Positions 1 to 9,552 of a stretch of 64,000 bases of DNA are shown here, piece by piece. How positions within the stretch are numbered: position 1 is the first letter of the stretch; the number at the start of each line of letters is the position of its first letter. The translations under genes and the position numbers were made by a program. Under the pieces are notes generated by a model. The model saw only the letters and a program-made list of their open reading frames with translations, was not told the origin of the DNA and made no database searches. Source of the stretch: Athripsodes cinereus (taxonomy: Eukaryota > Arthropoda > Insecta > Trichoptera > Leptoceridae). The stretch covers positions 6,075,557 through 6,139,556 of the forward strand of contig OX388310.1 in the NCBI GenBank assembly GCA_947579605.1, read 5' to 3'.

Positions 1-209
1 TCAAATTCCTGTGTCAATGTTATGAAATTGGAAGTTTAATGAAATGTCATTCTTTATTTAATAGAGAGAAAAAGTCTTAATGAAATCGACCAACTTTTCG
101 TCGTTGCATATTCAAAAAGGGGTATGTGAATTATAAATATTTTGACATTTCTATATAATGAAATCATAACCATTTTATAAAGTGATTCTTCGTATCCAAT
201 AATAAAATT

Positions 210-1306
210 CTGTACCTTAGAGGATAAACCAAGGGAGTCCACTTTTTACCACTTTTGAGTTAACAATGCAAAAAATATTCGAAATAAAGCGTTATGTTAG
301 TGGGTAAAATACTGTAGTCCAAAGTTGTTGGATTATGTGATTTTTCATTTGTAATAAATATATGAAGTCCATTTAATGTTAATGGAAAATCAACGGAAGT
401 CCCACAGACGTTATAATATTCCATCAGGGAGAAAAAATCATAGAAAATTTTGTTAGTGCCAAAATCACGGGAGTCCAACGTGTTTTGTTTATACTAACTT
501 ACTTACTTACTTACTGCTAGCCTTCTTCTCTCCTCTGCTGGATATAGGCCTCTTCAAAACTTTTCCCCATTTTCCTATCTCGAGCAACACGATACCACTG
601 TTTCCCCATCATCTGGACAATATCATCAACCCATCTTTTTTGGGGTCTTCCTACGCTTCTTTTGTCCTCCCATGGTCTCCATACAAGAATTCTGGAAGTC
701 CATCTGCCATCCTCTCGTCTTACCACATGACCAGCCCATTGCCATTTCAGCTTGGAGACTTTATCAACAACGTCAACGACTTTTGTCTTTTGTCGGATAG
801 TTTCATTTCTTATTTTGTCTCTCAAGCTGATACCTAGCATTTGCCTCTCCATGGCACGCTGTACACACCTCAGTTTTCGTTTGCTCGCAAGTGTTAGCGT
901 CATAGTTTCTAGCCCATATGTAATCACTGGCAGGACACACGAATCGTAAAGTTTTCTCTTAAGACTTATGGGAACTTCATTATTTTTAAATATATATTTA
1001 AGTTTTGACATACGTATACTAACTATTTAAAACAATTACTTCAATTCGGTGCCACAAAATGTATATGCAGATATCGTTAGAGGATAAAACACTGAAGTCC
1101 ATTTTATCTATAATTATCAATAAAATAATTATTTTTATAATTAAATATTAAAATATAGCCTATCAAATGAAGATATTTTTTTAGAGACTGAAATTATTCC
1201 AAATATTATGACAGTTATGATGTTTTGAAACTTGAAAATTCATATAATTGCCTCTCCTGCACATTTATTGTAATGTGACTCCCGTGGTTTATCCTTTAAG
1301 GTACAG
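210..1306. mobile_element. Inverted-repeat DNA element B inserted into element A
   Basis: Terminal inverted repeats start CTGTACCTTARAGGATAAAC at both ends and continue with a GGGAGTC block. AATT sits on both sides (206-209 and 1307-1310). The related copy of A at 14323 has a single AATT at the matching position, which supports a 4-bp target duplication. The motif GGATAAA...AGTCCA recurs inside near 1079, with shorter GAAGTCC/GGAGTCC copies near 313, 365, 397 and 470. These resemble subterminal binding sites. No transposase is present. The internal 490-1024 segment is a third-level LINE insertion. A 4-bp AATT duplication does not fit Tc1/mariner or hAT; I leave the superfamily open. Confidence 0.65.
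500..1014 (-). pseudogene. 5'-truncated RTE-type LINE fragment (C-terminal end of the RT ORF)
   Basis: A minus-strand reading frame of about 164 codons (1011-517) encodes the tail of an RTE-like LINE polyprotein. Recognisable blocks in order are LYDSCVLPVITYGLET, the RxMLGISLRDKIRN block, KWQWAGHVVRRED and RSVGRPQKRWVDDI. The 3' tail on the minus strand is (TAAG)n at 494-514, the simple-repeat tail usual for this group. A perfect 10-bp duplication TATACTAACT flanks it (490-499 and 1015-1024), so this is a target-primed insertion truncated on arrival. It lies inside element B. The frame is still open, but RT motifs A-C and the endonuclease are missing, so it cannot be a functional gene. Confidence 0.8.
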
Positions 1307-1443
1307 AATTAAATACTTAAAGAATAATATCACGTGCCAATAAAAAGTCCAAACAACAATTTTACGGCCCTAATGAACAGTTTTTAAAGATTATGCCTAA
1401 ATAAAAATGTGCGCACATACCTCTTTATAAATATGCAATGACG

Positions 1444-2017
1444 TTTTATTGTGACAGTAGCCGAATGTTCGCCTTTTAAGTCCAAAATTCTACCAAATAT
1501 CCGTTATTCGGTACCCGCCAAAATCATTAATTTGAACATCTCTATGTATTAGGTACCGTCTTCATACAATACCTAGCTCTTTACTTTTTCTGTATCGTTT
1601 TATTTCATAGACATGTTATTTATATACGTGGAAAGATTCGGAGATAAATTGAGTTGTATTCATTTATTTTATTATTACATATAGGTATACATAAATATAC
1701 AGAAAAAAGTATTTCTATTTATTTGGCGAAATCATAAATAAATGAAATATTGAGTTTCACTAACTTGGAATCAATTTATTTATTGATTACTAGTTTTAAG
1801 ACCGACATGCTTTTTTAAGATGAATTTGGATACAGCACAAACCCAAATAAAACCCAGAAACCATAACTGTAATCAAAATGCTAATGTTGTGAAAGTGGAG
1901 TAGGTCGGCAGCGGGTGGAATCTTTTTTATTTTGTTGAATTGTGTTTTTGCTTTCTGCTTTGACACCTGCACAAGATAATAGGAATATTACCCAACGGAA
2001 AGGTTTCCCTAGACTTT
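1444..2017. other. AT-rich spacer, no gene seen
   Basis: No convincing coding frame, RNA gene or element end. A short motif TACCGAATAACGGATAT occurs here on the minus strand near 1497-1513, with near copies at about 27576 and 48788. This may mark an old dispersed repeat. Confidence 0.4.
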
Positions 2018-2139
2018 CGAATAGGCTTAGGCTGGTTTAAGTTCTCGTAACCCATGGTTCGTTCGCCAGTCCCACCTGTTTCAAATCATTTCGTACGATA
2101 TATAAACTAACACCACTTAAACCAGCCTAAGTCGATTCG
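2018..2139. repeat. Small inverted-repeat (MITE-like) element, about 122 bp
   Basis: The left arm CGAATAGGCTTAGGCTGG and the right arm CCAGCCTAAGTCGATTCG are imperfect inverted repeats of about 24 bp that extend inward through TTTAAG/CTTAAA. No coding content. No clear target duplication was seen, so the exact ends are approximate. Confidence 0.5.
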
Positions 2140-2407
2140 TAAGCATCAGTACACACTTCTTTTCTGTTTTCTAAAAAAAGAAGTTTGCACAATCCGTTGA
2201 TTTTGTAGGTGATGTGTCTGTTGAATAATATTTTTGATATCTTATATCAAGTTTAAACTCGACTCCACTCAAGAAGGTGACAAGTCAAAACGAAATTAAA
2301 GTATTCAAAAAATACTTGGGTTTTAGTTATAGCCATAATCAACGCAATTTTGTACAGACAAATTAATTTTCTTTTTACCTTTCTGTTAAAAGTGTCTATG
2401 ACATACT

Positions 2408-3537
2408 CATCATCATCATCATGTCAGCCTCCCTGCGTCCATTGTTGAACATAGGCCTCCCCCATTGATCTCCACAGCTCTCTATCCTGGGCAGACCGCA
2501 TCCAGCCGACCCCTGCAACCCGTCTTATGTCGTCCGACCATCGTGCTTGAGGCCTACCAACACTTCTTCTGCCTGTTCTAGGTCTCCACTCCAGAACTTT
2601 CTTTGTCCACCTAGAGTCTGTGGTTCTGGCCACATGACCAGCCCAACTCCATTTCTGACTAGAAACTTTGTGAACGATATCGACGACCCTGGTCTTTTCT
2701 CTGATCCATACATTAGTTTTCCTGTCTCTCAGTGAAATACCCAGCATTCTCCTTTCCATGGATCTTTGCGTCACTGATAATTTGTGTAAAATTCTTTTCG
2801 CGAACACAAAAGTTTCACAGCCATAGGTGAGCACTGGGAGAACACAGGCATCAAATAGCTTCTTTTTCAGATAATTTGGGTATTTCGGGGATTTCAGGAT
2901 ATAAGATAATTTACCAAAGGCCGCCCATGCCAAGCCTCGTCTTCTTTCAATTTCTACCTCTTGATTCTCTCTTCCAAGTTTTACAGTGTGCCCTAGGTAT
3001 ACATAGCTATCAACTTGTTGGATAGCTTGTCCATCTACCACGATATTACATGACTGGTTTGCATCACTCATGACTTTGGTCTTTGATATATTCATTTTTA
3101 GGCCTATTCTTAGGGACGCTGTGTTGACATCAATTATCATGTTTTCCAGTTCTCTATCGTTTTTGGCAAATAAGACTATATCATCTGCGAACCTTAGATT
3201 ATTTAAGTTTTCGCCGTTGATGTTGATACCTGTGTCGCTCCAATCAAGGGTTTTGAAGACGTCTTCCAGAGCCAATGTAAATAATTTAGGAGATATTGTA
3301 TCTCCCTGTCTTACTCCTCTTCTAACATGGAACTTTTCGGAGGGTTCATGGAGTTGTACAACGGAGGTAGCATTAGAATAAATATTTTTCAGGAGTTGTG
3401 AGTATCGGTGGTGTATTCTACAATTATCTAGACCCTTCATCACCGCCCATGTCTCTATAGAGTCAAAGGCCTTTTCAAAGTCAATGAAAGCCAGTGATAA
3501 GGGCATATTGTACTCGTTGCATTTCTGGATAACTACA
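2408..3537 (-). mobile_element. Young 5'-truncated RTE-type LINE with 13-bp target duplication
   Basis: A perfect 13-bp direct repeat TCTATGACATACT flanks the insert (2395-2407 and 3538-3550). The 3' end on the minus strand is an (ATG)n tail at 2408-2421, typical of RTE elements. The insertion begins in frame inside the RT domain, about 10 codons before the motif A block. The perfect duplication and the intact reading frame indicate a recent event. It landed close to the 3' end of an older L2-type LINE fragment (3573-4100). Confidence 0.88.
2424..3506 (-). CDS. RTE-type LINE reverse transcriptase, 5'-truncated but open
   Basis: This 360-codon frame encodes the second half of an RTE-clade reverse transcriptase. 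RT motif A is LAFIDFEKAFDS (residues 5-16), motif B is GVRQGDTISPKLF (64-76) and motif C is FADD (106-109). These supply the three catalytic aspartates expected of a polymerase. The C-terminal half has the usual LTYGCETF, MLGISLRDR, WAGHVART and GRRSVGRPQARW blocks and ends TQGG-stop. The frame stays open upstream of the first Met to the insertion boundary at 3537, so this Met is not the natural start. The endonuclease and fingers regions are missing. It therefore cannot move itself, although the surviving polymerase core looks undamaged. Confidence 0.85.
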   Translation of the reverse strand: MPLSLAFIDFEKAFDSIETWAVMKGLDNCRIHHRYSQLLKNIYSNATSVVQLHEPSEKFHVRRGVRQGDTISPKLFTLALEDVFKTLDWSDTGININGENLNNLRFADDIVLFAKNDRELENMIIDVNTASLRIGLKMNISKTKVMSDANQSCNIVVDGQAIQQVDSYVYLGHTVKLGRENQEVEIERRRGLAWAAFGKLSYILKSPKYPNYLKKKLFDACVLPVLTYGCETFVFAKRILHKLSVTQRSMERRMLGISLRDRKTNVWIREKTRVVDIVHKVSSQKWSWAGHVARTTDSRWTKKVLEWRPRTGRRSVGRPQARWSDDIRRVAGVGWMRSAQDRELWRSMGEAYVQQWTQGG

Positions 3538-3572
3538 TCTATGACATACTACATTCTTAAAATTGATACTTA

Positions 3573-4100
3573 TAATAATAAAAATAATTTGTATTTGGCG
3601 CCGTTTAATGATCCGTGACCATCTCAAGGGCGCCATGGCTTTTCTTGAAAAGCAGTGTTTTCAGCTTACTCCTGAACGTTGCAGTGGGTTGGTTCTGTCT
3701 TAAGTCCGCTGGCAATCGGTTCCAGGCGGTTGGCCCCGCAACGCTAAAGCTCCTCTCTGCGAATTTGGAAGTGTTTGCCCTGTTGGGCTCTACAAGTTTG
3801 TTGACAGCGGTGGAAGCTGATCACAGTGGTCGCCTCAGAGTTTCATCGAGGGGACAGAGTTCAGCGAGGCATTGAGGTGCCGTGCCGTTCAAGGCTTTGT
3901 GGACCGTGAGGCACAGTTTGAACTCCACTCTCTCTGGGTATCTCAGCCAGTGTAGCTCCTTAAGCAGTGGTGTGATGTGACAGCCCTTGTTCTCCCTATA
4001 GATGGTCCTGGCAGCAGCATTAAAGGCAATCTGGAGACGATTCAGAAGGATCTGGGGCAGTCCTGTACATATGATGTTACAATAGTCTAGACTTAAACAT
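3573..4100 (-). pseudogene. CR1/L2-type LINE 3' end with one in-frame stop
   Basis: The minus strand encodes the C-terminal part of a CR1/L2-group LINE polyprotein: LDYCNIICTGLP, RLQIAFNAAARTI, LKELHWLRYPERVEFKLC, LAELCPLDETLRRPL, then a TGA where a sense codon would be expected. After that the same frame continues with FSVAGPTAWNRLPADLR and FRSKLKTLLFKKSHGALEM to a natural stop at 3608. The 3'UTR is very short (the block AAACGGCGCC) and ends in (ATT)n near 3573-3582. It is 5'-truncated near 4100. Other copies of this same 3' end are at 14150-14320, 18103-18189 (fused to the EF-hand gene) and 53033-53165. Confidence 0.82.
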
Positions 4101-4119
4101 ATGAACAGACACAAATACT

Positions 4120-5924
4120 TGTAAAATTATACTGTAACATTCCTTGTATAGTTTTGTTCATTGACTACGCGTAGAAATTCAAATTGAAATGTGCAGGTAA
4201 GTAAATCATATTTAATAATCATTCCATTGTAATTTATGAACGTTTATTTCCCAGGTGTGCGTATTCCCATGATCAATATTATTTTCCTTCGCTCCAATTA
4301 TTATTTATTGAGTTACATACTTTATTTATTGATATTAAGTATAGAAAATAGTTCAAACTATGTGTAACTAAATTCTACTGAGCTTTCAAATTTCAAAAGC
4401 GGTGTGAATTCTACATACTTCTGGGTTACCATGGTGGATGGAAAGTCTCCTTTAATGTTAATTTTCAAATTTCTCATGTTTTATAAAATTCCAGCATTAA
4501 TATTTTGGTAGTTACTTTATATTTAGTATATATAACATACATTAATACTTTGACATTTAAGTTATTAATACCATTTCTAACAGATTTTTTTTCTTCTATC
4601 TACTTGACATCTCCTACTTTTATTACAATTTTAATTATTGACATATTAAATACTAAACATTTCAATGACATTCTATACTGACACTCCAATATTTTGTGAT
4701 TTGACTGAAAATATTGTTGTTATGAATTGATTCCGTTTTGTGTTTTATTCTTCACCAATTTTTGTTCTTCTTTTGCTCCATTTGTGTTGTGAATAAGAAA
4801 TTCGATTTTTATGATTTTTTGTAACTTATCAATTCCCTTTAGTGAGTCAAAGTATTTTCACATTTTTGAAAATGAAATAATGATTTCTCAAGAAATTATT
4901 TAAAATATCGATACGTTTGTAATAAAATAAATCAAATTATATCTAAGTACTGTACTGTCAAGGAGAAAATAATGTGTGCCCATTATATCTCAATACATAT
5001 ATACAACCATATATTTGTAAGTCTCTAGATACTATTTGGAATATTATTTTCGCTTTGAACATGGACCATCAAACATAATTTTTAGATCTTGAAATGATAT
5101 TGTTGTTTATTATTCATACGATACGTCAACACACCGTAATATCACGTTACATACCTGCTCTTATATAAATACATAAATACACAGTAATTACAACTTGAAT
5201 CACAGGGTAATTAGCAGGTATAACGCTTGTAGTTATCAACATATCAGATTTTAGTTGCTAAATTATTTTGGATATGTTAGTCGAAAAAATAATATCAATT
5301 TATACAACTGAAATCTGATTGTAAAGTGACAAGTAAAAAGTCGAAGACGTGTTGAAAGGAAGAACATCTTCTGAGGTTATAATATTCCTGATTGGAAAGA
5401 TTGAAAGAGCATTCAGGAACCGATTTGGGTTGTCCAGAATTGTAATTTTCTCACAACCGATAGTCAACGTTGAGGAGATCTGAAGTGACACTAATAGTTG
5501 AAGAATTTCTGTTTTTTTTTAATTATTTTTGTTCGGTTTTCCTTTGTATAGTGTTATAGGTATGTATGCAAAATACGAAGGTTTACAAATGGAAAAGATA
5601 AACCACTAAATTTTAGATGTTAATTGTCTTATACCTACGTGAATTTTTACGAGCACCTGCCTTTTGAACTTTACTTTAAAGCAAAGTGTATAAAAAATTA
5701 GTTTTATAATAGTGGTAACTTTGAATCACGGCGCTTTCTATTTGTATTGTACAAGTACAAAAATTAAATGAAAATAATCAACTGGAGTCGTTCATGTGAA
5801 AATATAGAGAATTGGGACCTTAAAGCATAACTACTATAATGCTTATCTTTTTATATTCAATTGCGCTATTGTGCACATCTTTCCACAGAGCACCCAGCAA
5901 AGAATTGTTCTTCCTCTCTTTTCC
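4120..5924. other. AT-rich spacer, no gene seen
   Basis: Only short, low-complexity open frames. The only recognisable item is a short minus-strand piece near 5645-5670 (AAAAGGCAGGTG) that matches the 5' half of repeat family C. Confidence 0.45.
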
Positions 5925-6125
5925 GTAAGTTTTGTGTCCTGTAAATGGTAGTTATTCTTACAATAAAGACATTTATTTACATTTTAAGTTTAGCAATGAG
6001 GTTTGTCACCCAACCTGAATAATATCTTAATTCTTGTTGGCACTAAGAGAAGAGCTTGCATATTTATTACCGCCTGCTTATTACCTCACTTGTGGGGTAT
6101 GTCGTGATGGTATAAAAGTAGTAAT
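5925..6125 (+). repeat. Repeat family C copy (SINE-like, about 200 bp)
   Basis: This copy matches others at 23998, 38135, 40625 and, inverted, 52345. Shared landmarks in order are GTGTCCTGTAAA, the block around GCAATGAGGTTTGTCACCC, TTGGCACTAAGAG, and the terminal CTCACTTGTGGGGTATGTCG followed by TGATGGTATA. The 3' block is the one shared with the LSAYP-type LINE family. It has no coding frame. Confidence 0.6.
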
Positions 6126-6485
6126 GGTATTATATTGTATAATAATAAATGTTATTATTATATTGTGATAATGATAATGGGTAAGTTATAACAGTACCGT
6201 CCTTGTGTTCTCTAAATAATAATAATATTACAGTAATAGACATACATAATGTAATTATTTTGGTAATAAATCTTTCCTATCTACTTACTTACTTATTAAT
6301 GTAACGGTAGAAGCCTATAGTGTAATTATTACTAAGGTACTTTAGCTCTAGTTCAAAACCACCCAACATACGTATGAACATACTTTTATTATTATTAATA
6401 ATGATACTTAATAAACTCTACTAACTTTGTATTATGCAAGGTGCTTTTTGTTGTTGTGTAACTAGTTGTTTAACCTCGGCGTCGT

Positions 6486-7315
6486 TTGATGAATCATAAT
6501 CATGTAAAAAAGGACGAAGTTAATGACCGAGCTAACCACGACATTAATAAACTCAAAAAGTGGTTTGATCATAATCTTCTGTCACTAAATGCAGACAAAA
6601 CAGCATGCATCGCATTTACAATAAATCAGGCAATCACTCCAGGGGACATCAGCATGATCATACATTCGGATCCATGTGGAATTGACAATTGCAACGACAG
6701 TTGTAATAAAGTTAAACTTGTTAAATCAATTAAGTATCTAGGGATCACTATAGATCAAAATGTTAAATGGAAGGAACATATTGCATTAACAACTAAAAGA
6801 TTGAGAAAATTGATTTATGTCTTCTTGGATTTAAGAAACTTTCTGAATCTTGCGCAATTAAAAACAGTCTATTATGCGCTATTTCAATCACTCAGTATGG
6901 TATACTAGGATGGGGAGGTGCTTACCCAACACATCTTTATCCTCTTGAAGTAACACAGAGACTTATTCTCAAAATATTTATGAAGAAGCCTAGAGATTAT
7001 TCAACGAGTAGACTCTTCTCGGAAATAAAAGTGCTGACACTAAAACAAATCTTTAGAAAATACGCGTTGCTACAAGTGGTGAAAGAACGAGAGTCGCAGA
7101 CTACCTCCAGTACTGAAACCTCCAGGATTCTAAGGGCGATCAACTGTATACCAATTCCACTGTGCAACAAAGATATAGCCCAAAGACATTACACATACCT
7201 GGGTGTGAAATACTTCAATGATCTGCCCAGTGAAATGCGCGCTATCAAAGACTACGAGAAACTCAGGAAAGAGGTGGTGAAGCGCATCCTGTCACCGATG
7301 ATGAGGTCCGAGTGA
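6486..7315 (+). pseudogene. Jockey/CR1-group LINE reverse transcriptase C-terminal part, one frameshift
   Basis: Two overlapping frames give one protein tail. The first (to about 6890) has KKWFDHNLLSLNADKTACIAF, then VKSIKYLGITIDQNVKWKEH, the 'thumb' blocks that follow the RT catalytic core. A single-base frame change near 6885-6895 then leads into QYGILGWGGAYPTH, RLILKIFMKKPRDY and FSEIKVLTLKQIFRKYALLQV, ending at 7315 after a YFNDLPSEMR block. RT motifs A-C are absent, so the copy is 5'-truncated. The long open stretches with only one break suggest moderate age. Clade placement (Jockey, BS or CR1/Daphne-like) is uncertain. Confidence 0.75.
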
Positions 7316-7380
7316 ATGAGTTGGTATGTCAGTGTTCAATGCATGTGTGTGCTTGTGCGCGCGTTATGAGCGTGTTGTAA

Positions 7381-7458
<78 letters not shown>

Positions 7459-7707
7459 GTGTGCGCGCGCGTGTGTGTGAGGGTGAGGGTGTGTGTGTGT
7501 TTGTAAGGGTGCGTGAGTGTGTGTGTGCGTGTGTGTGAGAGAGAGACAGTGAATAAATGTATGTTTATATCTTCATCATGTTAACCCTCCTTTACACGAG
7601 ACTTGTCTCTATAAGGAGGATGTTTAGATTTAAGTTTTATCAAATAGTCTATGTATTGTAATGTCTGTATAATTATTGTTAAATAAAATAAATAAAAAAT
7701 AAATAAA
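7316..7707 (+). repeat. 3'UTR and tail of the LINE, with a (GT)n microsatellite
   Basis: A (GT)n run occupies about 7383-7455, followed by GT-rich sequence to about 7530. The region ends in an A-rich AAATAAATAAA-type tail (7680-7707), the usual LINE tail. Long open frames across the GT run are artefacts of the repeat. Confidence 0.65.
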
Positions 7708-8208
7708 TGATTTTTGTTTTCGATTAGTATCTATATAAATGTAGGAACATGGTAGTATGTCATCTTTCCTTTATCTGTCAAAAGATACAGGTATTATTAT
7801 TATGCTCACAGACATCCAATCTGTACATAAATTTTCAATTACATCATGTCCACTTTATATTAATTTTCTCCTCCCATGTAATAATATGTGCATAGAGCAA
7901 AAACAGATTATCTTGGGATCTGATGTTTTTCAGTTCAGGGCTACATTTTTAGTTAGAGTAGGTAGTTATTATTTATCATAACTTTAACAATTTGTTGTTT
8001 TCATTCAGATATTTGCTATTGAAAAGAGCTTAACTTCATGTTTTACATAGCTGCTGATTCATAATTTGTAATGGGTATTTTTAAATATTTTTGTAAATGT
8101 TTATTGTGGTTTTTATGAGGAAATGTTATTCATAATTTTATTAAACTTTTTTTAATCAAATATTCCCTGTAATAGGGAGCTAAATTTCGTATGTTATGAT
8201 AAATTTTG
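7708..8208. other. AT-rich spacer, nothing recognised
   Basis: No supported gene, repeat boundary or RNA gene. Confidence 0.4.
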
Positions 8209-8218
8209 ATAAATAAAT

Positions 8219-8375
8219 TCTTCTTCTATCAATGACCCCCGATGTTGGCGATCACTCTGGAGAATTATACTTCTCTGTCCCGCGCTGTGCGAACCAGCTT
8301 TCCCATCTGTGTTATTCCAGTCCGTGACCGTATATTACGCAGCCAGGACATCTGCCTCCATCCCCCTCTACGATA
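8219..8375 (-). pseudogene. RTE-type LINE 3' terminal fragment
   Basis: On the minus strand the frame reads RQMSWLRNIRS...MGKLVRTARDRE, one stop, then RVIANIGGH-stop. This is the conserved C-terminal end of a lepidopteran-type RTE polyprotein. It is followed by a GAAGAAG tail at 8219-8226. ATAAATAAAT occurs on both sides (8209-8218, 8376-8385) and may be a target duplication, though it is low-complexity. Confidence 0.65.
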
Positions 8376-8385
8376 ATAAATAAAT

Positions 8386-9051
8386 CATTTTCATTGACTG
8401 TCGTTTTCTTGCAAATATTCGTTGTTATAAGGAAATTTTTCATATATAACATAGCTACGTATTCAAAATTAGTAATTGGATTTGTGATTCTTCATTTCGA
8501 AGTTACATACATAAATGTTTAGTTTTAAAGTTAACGTATTTATAATGAGAAAATATACCTATCTGTCATAATTTTGATAAACTGTTGCTTTCATATAAAT
8601 ATTCGCTATTATAAGGAGCTTATTTAACATGTATTTCAAAATTCGTAATAAACTATATATTGTGAACACGCATATTCAACAACAAAAAATTATACATGAA
8701 AAAGGACGTAAATATTTTTTACTTGATTTAATGCCGTGTTAAATTATATTGTTAATTAAGGTATACATATTTAAAGAATTAAACTAAGGTAAAAAAAATA
8801 ACACATTTAGGTGATTTACTTCTTGAGATTTTCAAGATTTTGTATTTATGTGTTGCGCTCTATGTAACATAATATTATATGGTTCACGCGGATTACATTT
8901 AATAATATTTACAGTTTGAGTTCTGATTAAATGTCAAGGATTTTAATGGATGAAGCATTAAAAAATCATCGCCGTATAAATATATATTAAAGATTGTTCA
9001 CGCTTGTGTTTCTATGTTCGTTTCTTTAATCAGTTTGAACAATAAACGGAT
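8386..9051. other. AT-rich spacer, nothing recognised
   Basis: No supported gene or repeat. Confidence 0.4.
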
Positions 9052-9063
9052 ATTTATTTAAAT

Positions 9064-9540
9064 CATCATCATCATGGCGCTACAACCCTGTGTGGGTCTT
9101 GGCCTCCTCAAGAAGTCGCCTCCACTCCCTCCTATCCATCACCTCTCGTCGCCAATTTGTCACGCCCAAAGCTCGCAGGTCCTTTTCCACCCCATCCATC
9201 CATCTCAACTTTGGCCTCCCGACGCTTCTTCTGCCACTGGGCTTTGTGGAGTATATTCTTTTGATTATTGATGTGTCGTTCATCCTTTCCACATGCCCTA
9301 GCCATCGGAGTCGGCAGATTTTGATGTGCTTGGTGATATGCACATCTTGATACAACATGTAGAGTTCGTAGTTGTATCTACTTCGCCAAACTCCGTTTTC
9401 GCATATGGGCCCATAGATGCGTCTTAAGATTTTTCTTTCGAATATGTCCAGTCTCAGCTCATCCGCCTTAGTGAGTGTCCATGTTTCGGCGGCATAGGTC
9501 AGGACAGGTCGAATGAGTGTCTTGTAAATTTGTATCTTAG
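9064..9540 (-). pseudogene. 5'-truncated RTE-type LINE fragment with 12-bp target duplication
   Basis: The minus-strand frame is open from the insertion boundary at 9540 to a stop at 9080, about 153 codons. Blocks are IYKTLIRPVLTYAAETW, RKILRRIYGPICENGVW, CRLRWLGHVERMND, GRRSVGRPKLRWMDGVEKD and DRREWRRLLEEAKTHTGL-stop. The tail is (ATG)n at 9064-9075. A perfect 12-bp direct repeat ATTTATTTAAAT flanks it (9052-9063, 9541-9552). This is a clean target-primed insertion, truncated at the 5' end, with only the C-terminal domain left. It is a different RTE subfamily from 500-1014 and 2408-3537, judging by the divergent blocks. Confidence 0.82.
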
Positions 9541-9552
9541 ATTTATTTAAAT

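Larger units (their letters stand above)
99..1443. mobile_element. Inverted-repeat DNA element A, copy 1, with two later insertions inside
   Basis: The ends are imperfect inverted repeats. The left end at 99 reads CGTCGTTGCATATTC, and the right end, read on the minus strand from 1443, begins CGTCATTGCATATT. Both continue into a GGTATGTG block about 10 bases further in. A second copy at 14323-14640 matches both outer parts (99-205 and 1311-1443) but lacks the 1.1 kb in the middle. That middle is therefore a later insertion (element B, 210-1306). No coding capacity belongs to A itself, so it is a non-autonomous, MITE-like element. The flanks show TTTT on both sides, which could be a target duplication but is low in complexity. 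Superfamily not assigned. Confidence 0.6.

Noticed and set aside
7326..7538. A 70-codon Cys/Val-rich open frame
   Set aside because: It is a translation of the (GT)n microsatellite in the LINE 3'UTR.
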